Positions 48,103 to 59,303 of a DNA stretch of 64,000 bases are shown here, one piece after another. The stretch covers positions 682,001 to 746,000 of the forward strand of contig OX637801.1 of assembly GCA_951802425.1 (NCBI GenBank), written 5' to 3'. The position numbers and the translations under genes were made by a program. Every line of letters starts with the position of its first letter. The first letter of the stretch is position 1. The notes beneath the pieces are model-generated. The model was not told the DNA's origin, did no database searches, and saw only the letters and a list, made by a program, of their open reading frames with translations. Origin of the DNA: Clavaria fumosa. Lineage: Eukaryota; Basidiomycota; Agaricomycetes; Agaricales; Clavariaceae.

Positions 48103-48662
48103 TGTCAGGATCCGTTATGTAAGCCGCCGTCACTGAATCCACAACATGCTAGGGACTAGTTACGAGGGCCGAGTATGGGACCACATGACCCTCCGCGACC
48201 TTTGGAGTCACCTGCGACCATGTGCCGACACCTATGAGCTCCCGATAAGCGCCGCCACGTGCCCACGCCCACGTTCCTCGACCTTTTCCCACGCTTTGCA
48301 ATTTGTGATGGAGGTGGATCAGCAATAATCCCTCTGACAGCTCCCATCAAGTAATCTACCCTAATCGGGACTAATCCAGGCCCCTCCACGGCCAGCCAAG
48401 CCCATGCTAAGCATTGGTCTTGTCATTTTCCCCTTATCCGTCCCTTGCCGCTACCTTCTGTATTTGGTATCCCCTTTTCCCTATACTGCCTCCCCTATTC
48501 CGCGTGACTCAGTGCGCATAGCCTCATTCCCCTTTTTATGACTCATCCCCTACACAGCCCCCTTTCCCCAGTATATATAGTACCTTTGTAATGTGTGTAG
48601 TTCCCTACATTGAAATCGAGCTTCTTTCCCCTTCTTGCTTCTGTGAGGGACTCGGACTGACA
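48103..48662 (+). repeat. Putative LTR (560 bp) of a further element
   Basis: It starts TGTCAGGATCC exactly where block beta ends and has a TATATATAG box near 48575; CGGACTGACA at 48662 is a plausible end. CpGs are abundant, so it is young. A matching second LTR and a target duplication are not visible in the window, so the end is a proposal. Confidence 0.6.
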
Positions 48663-48681
48663 CAATTTCAACGTCCACCCC

Positions 48682-49275
48682 TTGCTACCTCAACCCTGTC
48701 AACCCCCGGTTGGCCTAGCTTTCTCCCTACCCCCTGCCCGTCGTGTGCAACAGAATGACAAGAGAGTCATCCTGGCATACCCAACGCGTAACGAAGACAT
48801 AATGGACGAGTGGCTCATCACGGTCCTAGATTTTGGTGAGGACGAATATTGGGCCCGATACTTTGACACCCGCGTAAGAACAGAGTTCTACCCGGACACC
48901 CCGATGGAATCCGACGTATCGGAGATGGAAGCTGCGGTACTGAGACCGTGAGAGCTACGCCCTTTCGAACTGTGGATTATTGAGGAGGAGAGACGACTTG
49001 CCCCCTATTTCGCAAGGTTGTACACACAGGAACAGAGTCGACGAGAAGAGAGATTGAGAGAGGCACTGAGAGCTGCCCTACCAGATTCCGCGACCTCAGG
49101 CATGAGATCGCCCGTACACAGCACTATTGACATTAACCTCGACGACCTTGAGGACTACGTGAACAGCGACAATGACGAGTCGATGAACGAACCCATGCAC
49201 ATTTCCGTGGCAATCCAAACAGAGCTTAGCCTCACACCCCCTTCAGCACACCCACCCCCTATCCAAAAGGCCTAG
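48682..49275 (+). pseudogene. Gag-like ORF of the 48103 element
   Basis: Two frames in the same phase, 48682-48951 and 48952-49275, are separated by one TGA at 48949-48951, again consistent with CGA to TGA. The protein is acidic and charged (MDEWLITVLDFGEDEYWARYFDTR, FELWIIEEERRLAPYFARLYTQEQSRREERLREAL), and its position after an LTR suggests Gag, but no knuckle or capsid motif was recognised. No pol follows; the element is truncated or non-autonomous. Confidence 0.55.
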
Positions 49276-50455
49276 CCGATTTTGACTGATGCCCTTTTTA
49301 TGGGCCCAGCCGATCGTCGGCCGAGATATAGCTTTATAGGCTTGGCCGATCAACTTGATATACCAAAATCCTGCCAGGCATACAGGGATCCCATGGTAAT
49401 GATGATACCCTTTCAAAAGGGCTGGCCGATACCCATTTTAGGAACCAGTGTAGAGGGTCTGAAGCACCCTATTCAAACATTTCTCTCACTTACATGACAA
49501 ATTAGATCAAAAAGCTGGGGATAAAGCATATGCACAAGATTAGGAAGCAAAGATCAGATGTGCTATTTGATAGATATGTAAATTACAAGGTCATCTGCAT
49601 CATTTGAGACTCCTTATCATCTGAGACTCCTCCATGACAACTTAACATAGTTGGGTGAGATGAAAACAAATATGCCTTCCAATAGGTCTTCAAAGGGTAG
49701 AAGCAAATGTACCAATCGAATATGCAATGGAGCCATTATAAACTAGAGTGAAATGTGGTTGTCAACTGAGTCAGGATATTCTTTGGAAAAGGATGGGCCT
49801 TAATATCCTTTCTGAAGAGTATTCAAATCCACTTTGAATACGTGTTCTAAAGGAGAATGTATTGTTATTGTTCAAATATTCTTGCAATGTAGAAGTTGTG
49901 CATGTGAGTCTGTTATCACACCTTGTGATTATATCATTCTGTGGCTGTGCCCGGAATCCCGGGTGTGACAGTCACACTGTGACCAACTCTGCATAAGAGT
50001 ATTCAAATCCACTTTGAATATGTGTTCTAAAGAAGAGGAGAATGTATTAGAATTGTTCAGGATGAGCCTTTGTACATAAAAATGATCCATTGTGGTCTAG
50101 AATTAAATTGAGGAAGTGATGCAAAGCAGTATATAATCTGATATTCCTTATAAAGAGACAAACCATTATAAAAGGACCCACATATGTGGTTCAATGGGGC
50201 ACACTCCACCTTCAACAATCTAGTGGGAATAATGAAGGAGGATATTATTATCAGATATTGCTTATAAAGGTATGAATCTTCTGAACAACATGATGCATCT
50301 AATAACAAGACTCAAATATGCTTTCTGATAGGCACAGGTTCTTCAATGATAGGCACCACAAAAGGACAGATTGCAAAGAATTATTAGGACCTAGTGAGAC
50401 ATCATGCAGATTGATATGCACTACAAATGACTTTCACCAGTGTCAAGGATGATTT
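49276..50455. other. Gene-free stretch with GGCCGAT-type words and dispersed repeats
   Basis: Four GGCC(T/A)NGCCGAT-like words lie at about 49269, 49306, 49339 and 49421. A dispersed repeat with CCCGGGTGTGACAGTCACACTGTGACC occurs at 49941-49984, and its trailing GAGTATTCAAATCCACTTTGAATA word occurs twice (49843 and 49997). No coding region was recognised. Confidence 0.6.
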
Positions 50456-52566
50456 TCAGTGCTTCACCCTTGGTCGCAGTACCCACTTCTTGGCATCCAT
50501 GGAAGCCCTCTCTCTAGCCCTGGTCCTATATTGCTTAGACCTCTCCTCCTCCTCTTCATCATGGTATACCCTTTTCCTCTTGGGCAGGCTGGGCCCTGCC
50601 TCCTTGTGGATCTGAACTGCCATATGAGCAACAAGGCCATGAACATCTCTATGCACACCCACATCATCCCACATCCCTTGTTCTCCTGTCCAAAATTCCA
50701 TTATCTGTATTGTATTTATGCTGGACTGGAAAATTCTCACCTGGATGTTGCCTGTCATGGTCACCTTCTAACCCATTCCCCTCAATACCATCACCCCTTC
50801 GCATATCCACCTGCTTGCTCAGACAGGATTCTTCTGCATCACTATCAGGGGGAACAGAAGCCTCAACCCTATCATCATTATCCCCATCATAGATGCACCC
50901 TGAATCACTGTCTGACTCATCTGAGCCAATGTCCTCACTATGTGCATTTCAAATGTGCATTGATGATGATGATGATGATGATGATAATGATGATATGAGA
51001 ACACTCACTCAGTACTGATATGGACAGGCTGGACCTCTCGTTCTTTCCCCTTCTTGAGGGAGAGCCTCTTCACCTCTTTGTCAGATGACAATGATGGCTC
51101 TTGTTCAGGTTGCTGGTGATAGTTGACTAGATGCCTTGATGGCTTCCCTCTCTGGTGCTGTGGGAGAACATATTGAAACCGTAATATTTTCTGGCCCAAA
51201 GTCTGTCGGTGATGCAGGAAATCACAGAGCCTTCTGACATCGACATATTGCATTTTTGAAGGCTCGCGAATTTGCATTCCCTCTGGAAGGTATTCATGAG
51301 GAATAAACTTGTGTGGAGCATCAGCTATCAGTTGCCAAGGGAAAGCAACCTTCTTGTTTTTTGTTGTATTGCCTACATGTTGGAAGTAACTTGTCAGACT
51401 TGGACTATTGAGCAAGACAGACTCACGATAAGTGATAGTAAAAAATGACCACAAAATTTCTTTGAGTTGTGCGAGTGGTAGGTTGAGTTCCAAAGGAAGA
51501 ATGGGCCATCCCTCATGATCTGTTAGCAAATCCCATGGCACACTAATATCTCTTCCTTTCCTTGATAGCATCTCCTCTTCATCAACAAAAGGCTTCCTTT
51601 GTAACTCATCTGAAATCCTGTCAGTACTTCCCCAACCTTGGCTTCACATCATTTTCTCACCATTCCATGTCTCAGCCAAATATTTATCCCACTCCTCCCA
51701 CACCTCACAACCAACTTTGTGAAATTGTACCTTGAACCCACTAGTCACAGGTCCAGGGGTCTGAATCCTGGAGCATGTATACAGAGAATTAATCTGATGG
51801 ACCAGTGGGCATGCAATTGAGACTCACTTTGCCTTCTTTATATTCCCTTTCTCATCTTGCCAGCCAGTCAACATAAATAATTCAACACCCATCTGCTCCT
51901 TTGCAAAACGGGCAAACTTCAGGGCCTCATGCATAAATTTGCGAGAAGCCAATCTCCAAGCAACATTTCAGCCATTCTACTGGTTGAGAAAGGTAAATTA
52001 AAATACTCACTCTCTCTGCACAGGAACTGGGACAGGCTCCCTATTCCATTTCTCTACCAACCCCATGTATTTCTGATGCTCCTCTTGTGTTAGCTCTTGA
52101 CAAATCTCAGTCCTAGCACGACGATATGAGCTGAGGAACTGGACTGATCCCCTCTCAGCATTTGACAACTCCTGGGCCCTGGCATTGATGATCCCCTTCT
52201 TGCACTGCTCCACAACACGCTGGAGGGTCCACCTCTGTCGTTTGCTGAACTGAAGGCCTTGGTTGCCATCATCTTCTGAACCAGAAGACTCCTCCCCTCC
52301 ACTGACAGCCCTGCGGTTATTGTGGAGCCAATTGCGAATTTTCTATGAACAGACAAAAATCAAATCAACTCAGGAGACACATAAAATGCATAAGTTACGG
52401 TGCTAAGATCCTCTGGGACACATTTGTTGTCCTGCTCAGCTGAATCCTTGATTTTCGCTTTGATTTGCTTGACAATTTCGAGGCGGTCTTTTGAGTTTGC
52501 CTGTCTGTAGGCTACAAGACTTTCTGTGAGTATTTTGGTATACTCTGGGGTCGTCCACCTTGTCAT
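50456..52566 (-). CDS. Unrecognised acidic multi-exon gene next to the KDZ locus
   Basis: ATG at 52566 (MTRWTTPEYTKIL). Exons can be joined in frame through GT-AG introns: 52399-52566, 52011-52342, 51828-51953, then segments within 51770-51650 and 51610-51005, and an acidic end (EDIGSDESDSDSG) reaching a stop at 50456. Conserved-looking parts are SRKFMHEALKFARFAKEQMGVELFMLTGWQDEKGNIKKAK, QTPGPVTSGFKVQFHKVGCEVWEEW and EMLSRKGRDISVPWDLLTDHEGWPILPL. A basic patch (KGKEREV, LPKRKRVYHDEEEEE) suggests a nuclear protein. An ATC/GAT microsatellite (50959-50992) falls in the last predicted intron. The gene is divergent from the Ulp1-like gene, about 1 kb away. I recognise no domain; it is open and apparently intact. 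The last exons are the least certain. Confidence 0.65.
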
Positions 52567-52647
52567 TTTCTTTGCTAGCCTAACTGATAAAGCAGTGGCG
52601 TTGTTGGGAAGCAAGAAGTGGTGTGTCACGTGAGTCACTTGTCACGC

Positions 52648-53370
52648 GTTGTGACTGTGACTTGCTGAGGCTGTGCCCGGGACCCCGGGTGTGACAGTTA
52701 CACTGTGACCGTAACTCTCCATAACAATATGCAAAATGTCCTTTGAATATGTGAGCCTTGTGTATTTTTTTAATGTACGAAATTCCACAGCAGTCACATC
52801 TTACAGCCAGAGTGATGACGAAGGTTCGGCTAACGGTCTATCTGAAAGAGGACTAGTACGTTTAGTTTAAACTCCTATTGGTTACGTGCTTGCCAGTGCA
52901 GTGGCCTCAGGGCCCTGAGGATTTTTCGTACCGCCGTATCTGGAGCTTCACATCTTGGTTACGTGCTTGCCAGCGCAGCGGCCTCAGGGCCCTGAGGATT
53001 TTTCATACCGCCGTATCTGGAGCTTCACGTCTCTCGCGTGAACTCCAGGTATGTGCTATCCTTGTGATCTTTATTACACTACTGAATACACTACGTCTCT
53101 CGCGTGAACTCCAGTCCTCTCGATCCGAAGCCTTCTCTGCATTATATATATATGATATTGCTTCTGAAGTGAAGCAATGGCACATTTTGATGCAAAATAA
53201 CATAGCTTTGCTCATGTGAATTGTGTGTTGGGAGATGTGACTGTGACTTGTTGTGGCTATGCCCGGGATTACGCGTGTGACTCACACTGTGACCATAGCT
53301 TGGCATCAGAATATCCAAATGCTCTTTGAATATGTGTGTTCTGGGTAAGAGGAGAATGTATTGCTATTAT
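52648..53370. repeat. Intergenic region with duplicated modules
   Basis: Two copies of a CCCGGG...TGTGACAG/TCACACTGTGACC repeat lie at about 52648-52770 and 53235-53370, related to 49941 onward. Between them a 79-bp unit is tandemly duplicated (52879-52957 and 52958-53036), each with the palindrome CCTCAGGGCCCTGAGG, and ACGTCTCTCGCGTGAACTCCAG occurs twice (53027 and 53092). The region separates two divergent genes, so it may hold promoter or transposon-end sequence. Confidence 0.75.
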
Positions 53371-53626
53371 TGCAGAAACTAGGAAAAGCTGACTAACGTC
53401 AGCAGAACCTTTGCTTGAATATCTTTGCATAAATTTGTGATACAACTATGGCTCACAATTGTGGTACCAGACAATGTCAGATAGTCATGCTGGTCCACAG
53501 GGGTTGTGAACAACGCTGTATTTTCCAAAAGATTACCCACTCATAAAGTTAGTGTGGCTGTGCTGATGCTGTGATAACAGATGTCACATAGTGTGACTGT
53601 CGCATACACTTTTGTCGATATCCACC

Positions 53627-55378
53627 ATGTCTGCCCCAATCATCCTTCCTTGTGCTGCTGTCCGTGTGGGTGGAAACACCAGCAACCCCAAATCCTTGGT
53701 TGCCTCGTTTCAAGTCCAGGGTGCCATGTAAGTACTTTTGTTCTTGTCCATTCAATCTCCTCACTGAGTTGTGAAAGGGCCGCAATGACTTTGACAGGCA
53801 TGGGGTTTCCCCAAGTACAAGTTCGCTTAGAAAGGGATTCATCAGCTTGTAAAGTGAGTCTCCCCAAACTGCAGGATAGGCGTTACTAATGACATTAGAT
53901 GAGTCACCCTGATAAGAAAGGGCATCATGTGGTCATGGTCCTCCATGTCAATCTGGTTCGACCTTTGAAACCCCAATTAGCACAGTTTTGGGGCAAGACT
54001 AAAGGTATGTACTTTTGAAAGCTTGCTCCATGTCTGTCTGAGAGGATCTAGGACGGGTACTGTTTCCAAAACTATTTCTCCTTTTTGACCAAGAATCAAG
54101 TCTCTGGAGTCAACAAACATACGAAGCGTTTGTTCAATCTGTCAAGCCTAACTTTCCGGGAGACACATGGCAATATCTTAGGTATGTGGCTTGTTTTGAA
54201 AGCTAAATTTCAACATTAATGATTGGCAATATCATAAGACCTGAGGAATCCGAAGCTGCATGGGTATCTGGTGGGACAACATCAGGGTAGATCAATAACC
54301 TCATGTAATCAATATATTTGACATATTTTTCTCATTGTAGTGTTGGGAGCACACATATGCTTCTAGGTCCAGTTCAATTGAAAGATATTGAACTTGACCA
54401 ACTCAAGGCTGGTCAATGGATAGGGGGAGATATTGTCAACTTTGCACTTCAGTACGTCAACCAATGTTCAATTGTTAACAATGCTCAAGGTGGACAGAGA
54501 GACATACAAAGCATTGGAAACAGGGGCATCTGGAATATGGCTCGCAAATACATATTTCCTTCCAGTACTGAGGTAATTTCACCCCTTAATGATGTGGGTG
54601 AAAGCTGATCATTTATTAGAAGAAAGGATGGCACCAGAGATATTATCGCATGGCTTCCAGAATCTGCACACAAATGCAGATACTGGATTATTCCTGGGTT
54701 CAGTGAGGAACTGTATGTGGCTGATATCTTGTTGGAATTTATGGGGATGCTATACCTATTACAGGAAGCATTGGTTTACCATAATTGTGGCAAACCCAGG
54801 CCATTGCTTTCTAGTCGATCAGCCAGATGGTAACTGGGGATGGTGAGTGTACCATTTCTTGCAATATTTTTGGTACTAACATCTTTACAGTACCATTGTC
54901 ATACTTGACAGCTTTTTTCGTGACAGGGTGCATTCCAAAGATGCAAAGGCAATCCAAGACCTCTTCCGAGAGCTTGGGCATCAACAGGGCCTAAAGTACA
55001 CCAAGGACCCAAAGGTTATCCAACCAAAGGTTTGTGGCAAATTGTGCAAAAAAGGGTGCTTCATATATTTTCATATGTTCTTGCTTAGGTTCCAAAACAG
55101 AAAAACGGAGATGATTGTGGCATATATGCGATCCATTTTGCAAGGCTGTGGTTGCATGAAGGTGACAGATTAATGGATGTGGTGCTGGTAATTGGATATT
55201 TCTTTTCTTCTTCTAATGTCATTTCAACATCCCTTAGAACCCCTTGATGTCTCAACAAGACATTGAACAAGCATGGAAGTGCTGGAGGATTGGTGGGCTT
55301 CGGACAAGGCTACAAGAAGAGATCCTCACCGTTGCAGAGAAGAGTTGGTTTGAGCATGAAAAACAAAGGATAGTCTGA
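53627..55378 (+). CDS. Ulp1-like C48 cysteine protease, KDZ-associated
   Basis: ATG at 53627 (MSAPIILPCAAVRVGG). In-frame exons join through short introns, for example donor GTAAGTAC at about 53726, GTGAGTCTCC near 53852 and GTATGTGG near 54180. The C-terminal half is a Ulp1/SENP-type protease: HWFTIIVANPG (catalytic His, about 54767), TIVILDSFF (Asp), then VPKQKNGDDCGIYAIHFARLW with the oxyanion Gln and catalytic Cys (about 55100). Stop at 55378. Such proteases cleave SUMO-like conjugates and are common companions of KDZ transposases in fungi. It lies 211 bp upstream of the KDZ gene on the same strand. The exon around 54590-54760 is tentative; two splice choices are possible. Confidence 0.82.
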
Positions 55379-55474
55379 TTGCCATTTACAGGCCTTTCTT
55401 CTTGTAATTCTACTGCCACTGGAATTTTATTGTATCTTGTATTTGTATTACTCTAACACTTTGCAACATAGAAG

Positions 55475-55570
55475 TTGCATATGTGAGTTTTTCAGTCAGC
55501 CCAATCACATGACACAACACTTTGCATATGTGAGTTTTTCAGTCAGCCCAATCACATGACACAACACTTT
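55475..55570. repeat. 47-bp tandem duplication upstream of the KDZ start
   Basis: The unit CATATGTGAGTTTTTCAGTCAGCCC... ending in CACAACACTTTG occurs twice in tandem, ending 20 bp before the transposase ATG at 55590. It may sit in the promoter or 5' leader. Confidence 0.85.
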
Positions 55571-55589
55571 GTCCACTGCAACCTCCGCC

Positions 55590-58500
55590 ATGCCAATCAC
55601 TAAACGAAAAGAACATGCCCAGGAGGTTGAATTTGTTTCAATTTACAATAAACGACTGCGGAAATCCTTTTTGAAGTCTCGAAATGTCTACAAACAACCT
55701 GCTCAACCATACAACGTTCTACATAGCAAGCTTTGGTCTGGGACCTGCTCCAATGATTCCCTACTCCCCCAAACACCCCATAGCGAGGCCAAACAGACTC
55801 TGCCCTTTACATTTAATGCAGATGGTGACCCTGAGTGCATACTGGATTCTGATGCCCAAAGGATTTCACATAAGAAAAAGCAAGGAAAGGTGAGGACTCC
55901 AAGTTGTTCTCTGTATGCTGAAGTATCTGAAAATGTACACATTCAGACTCAGAATGAATTCCTTGAGGATTGGCTTCCTTTAAGAACAGCTTACCTGAGG
56001 GAAATCTTGGAATTAGAAGCTCCACCCCCTTCCAAAATTTGTCAGGTCTGCAATCAGAACAACTTCAAGTTTCGATGCCGTGATTGTTTCTATCGGCCTG
56101 CAACTTGCTCCTCATGCTGCGCCAAATCTCACATCAATATCCCATTCCATTCCATTGACGTTTGGAATGGAGTTTGTTTCCTGCCATCTGATCTCCTACA
56201 TGTTGGACTGGCGATTCACTTAGGGCATCAAGGCTCACCGTGTCCAGAATTCAAAGAGGAAGGGTACAGGGAGAAGGATCAATGGGAGCAAGATACCAGA
56301 AATGAACCTAATTTGGATAGGCCAGGTGCAAGTCTGCTTCTAGTTGTACACTCAAATGGAGTGTGCCGACGGAGCATCTATTACTGCCAATGCTCAAATG
56401 CTCCTTCCCACCATATACAGCTGCTTCAACACCGTCTGTTTCCTGCCAGCTATACGAAACCTCAAACAGTGTTCACATTTGAAGTCCTTGGTCACTTCCA
56501 TATTGAGGCTATGGAGTGTAAAACCTCAGCAGGCGCCTTTTACTCCAAACTAAAGAGATTTACCTCTAATGCTTTCCCAGACACTGTACCAGTTAGTATC
56601 CTCCTCTCCTTTTCCCTCCATTTGTATTGACAAGCTGCTGGCATTAGGATCGATACCGTGAACTAATGAGAGTATCTCGTCAATGGCGAGACTTGACAAA
56701 TAGAAAACGATTTGGTTTTGGGCACGACTTGGATAGGAAAACAGGAAATGGGGACCTAGCACTGTTTTGTCCTGCTTGCCCTCAACCTGGCATTAATCTT
56801 CCTAACAACTGGCAAAGTCAACCAGATCAGTAAGTCTTGTTTTCATTGAATGCATGTGAACCCTGATAAAGAAATGCCAGATGGCTTTTCCGCAGATCCC
56901 TGGTTGTTGATGGAAATTTCTCAGCAGAACACTTGAAAATGCGAAGAGCAGAGAAAGATGTTAGGTTAGCAAATGGAGAGGCATATATTGTAGAGGAGGT
57001 GAATTATCAACATCACCTCTCTGAGGGCTTAGAGATTCGAGATGTAGGTGTCTAACTTGGACTGGTCACCTGAGATTCACTCCTACAACAGAAATCAAAA
57101 TGCTCAAATCACAGGGCTATAAGCCAGTCAAATGCTCACTCAAGTCACCTGGAAGCCACGGGAATAGGGGCATGTGCCTGCTCACGGCATGGGTGTTTCG
57201 TGCCACATTCTGTGGTTGATTTCCAGAAGGGCGAGCGGTGAGCTGAAAATGTCTGTATATTTTAATTTGGTTGCAAATACTTGTTGCTTTTTCTTCCAGT
57301 CACATCAACATTGACTATGCAATTTGCCAAGCTATCAAATATAGGACAGAAGGGATGACAGAGACTTTAGTCATCTATGATATCTGTTGTCAGTGGATTC
57401 GCAATTTCGACAAGAGGGTCCAGGGGAGCCAGTATCTGTCTGTGCACCCTTCAACAACAATCATACCTGCAGTGGGTAAATTTCACTTGGGGGCACACAT
57501 TCGTTCCTGTTTCCCACTGTTCTCCTTGAACTTTGTTCATGGTGCTGGCCAACAAGATGGAGAGATTTTGGAGACTCTGTGGTCAAACCTGAACAAGGTC
57601 TCCAGCAGCATACGGGCCATGAGCAAGGCACATCGGCACGAAATATTAGACGACTACATGCGAGATTCAAACTGGAAGAAAACAGTGGGTATTGGTGGGT
57701 ATCAAAATTTTCTAAGCGAATTTGGGATAACTGAATATGCAATCTAGTGAAGGCCCTCCTGGCGAAGTACAATGCTGCAACAGAAGGTCTTCGACAAACC
57801 AAGATTGCATTCAATGATTTGAATGAAGGGATTGGATCAGAAGCAAGAGAAGAATGGATGAATTTAGAGCAGATTGCTCTGCAAAATCGAGGGGAAGCCC
57901 TCAAAATATACGATATACAACTGGAAAAGAGTGAGTTGATATTCCTCACTTCATCACTAGAGACAGAAATCTGAAAATTTCAATATGAAGCACCAACTCT
58001 TGCAGATATCAGGCTAACTCTCTCAGCTAGGGAAAAAGAAACTGGAGTACCTTCGGGGATTACATCATTCCTGACTCAAGGCATGGATCTGGAACATATT
58101 CAGTAAGTGACATCCAAGATGCTAAGCCTACACACATGCCAATGAGCCTCCAGATGTTCAATTGACCTAACCCGGAAGAGGAGACTCACAGCAGCTCAGA
58201 AGCAAAGCATTATTGATAAACAGAATGCACTTCAATCCAAAATTGAAAATTTCAACCAACGAGTCTATACTGTTCTGGGAGATTTCGAGTGGGATGACCA
58301 ACACCAGGAGACCATGCCAGAAGACACTGGACCTAGAGAAGAAACACAGGATGATCCTCAAGATGGTGACGTGGAAGACCTGGACATGGACGAGCAGAAT
58401 TTCATACAGAACAGGCTTTGGATGCCTTCTACGTTTGGCCACGACTTCTGCTTGAAAAATGGGTGGGAAAAATTTGTGGATCAAGAAATACAGCTGCGGG

Positions 58501-59192
58501 TGGTACAAGCAGAGGAGTCACTTGAAGGGCTCAGACTGGCAATCGGACACAAGTCGTTGCTTTACAAGATACGAATTCGAAAATCCAAAACCCAGGCAAG
58601 CAAGACCAGGAGCCGCTCAGAACTCCTCCAAGTGAATGACAAGATCAAGGAGTATACTGGGAGGTACAAGTGTGCTAGGTCTGCCTTGATAAGCCTGGGA
58701 GCACCTGCACATGTACTTGAGAAGTTTCAAGTTCTCCAAGACACGGACTTGAAAGTTAACACAGATGTGGCAGAGGAAAAAACCGGATTGGGCAGCGAAA
58801 TGATGCATTACCCTGGTTCTGGAGGATTGGGACTGGGGGGAATGCCGGGAACCCTTTGATGAATGAAAGTGAGTTCTTCGATATGTTAGCTTCCTCATAT
58901 GTTTCTATGCTGACTGAAATAAGTATTGAGGGTGAACTGGCTGAGAGCAAAGGCTCGATATGACAGGTGGGAAGAAGAGATGTTATTGGTGAGACACGAA
59001 ATGACATGGGCATTGGCATGGTATTCACACCAACAAAGGGAATGGGAGAGGAGGAGAGTCTGGGCAGAAACACAGTGCTTGCATGGTCACAGAAGCTATG
59101 CTGAGAAGCAGGCTATGGTATGGAAGTGGATGAAGGAGGCTGCATCTACTGCCTGGGGTGATATTTTGAGTCTACCACAAGTCAAATCTTAG
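55590..59192 (+). CDS. KDZ-family transposase with CxC-type cysteine cluster
   Basis: ATG at 55590 (MPITKRKEHAQEVEF). The N-terminal part holds the CxC2-like cysteine cluster (CQVCNQNNFKFRCRDCFYRPATCSSCCAKSH, then LLVVHSNGVCRRSIYYCQCSN). The transposase core follows with a plausible DDE set: VVDGNFSAEHLKMRR (Asp), LVIYDICCQW (Asp) and GQQDGEILETLWSNLN (Glu), plus a CCHC-like insert (CSNHRAIS...CACSRHGCFVPHS). The C-terminus ends VNWLRAKARYDRWEEEMLLVRHEM, typical of the family. At least eight GT-AG introns (for example 55889-55948, 56614-56673, 56833-56895) keep the frame. Near 58780, around a run of six A, the frame must shift by one base to reach the C-terminal exon, so the last about 110 residues may be lost or an unnoticed splice exists. 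It mobilises the element; terminal inverted repeats were not located. Confidence 0.9.
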
Positions 59193-59303
59193 CTAGCCAC
59201 ATCAATTGTGGGGATACAAAGCACTGGAATTTCACCCAGACAGAAGCTCTTTTCCTGGAGTTCAGCAACAGTGATGAAGTGACCAGTTTCTATATAAATG
59301 TAC

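Noticed and set aside
50459..50998. 179-residue plus-strand ORF
   Set aside because: It is antisense to the last exons of the minus-strand acidic gene and ends in the ATG microsatellite.
49941..53304. Terminal inverted repeats of the KDZ element
   Set aside because: The repeats found are all in direct orientation and no inverted partner was seen beyond 59200.
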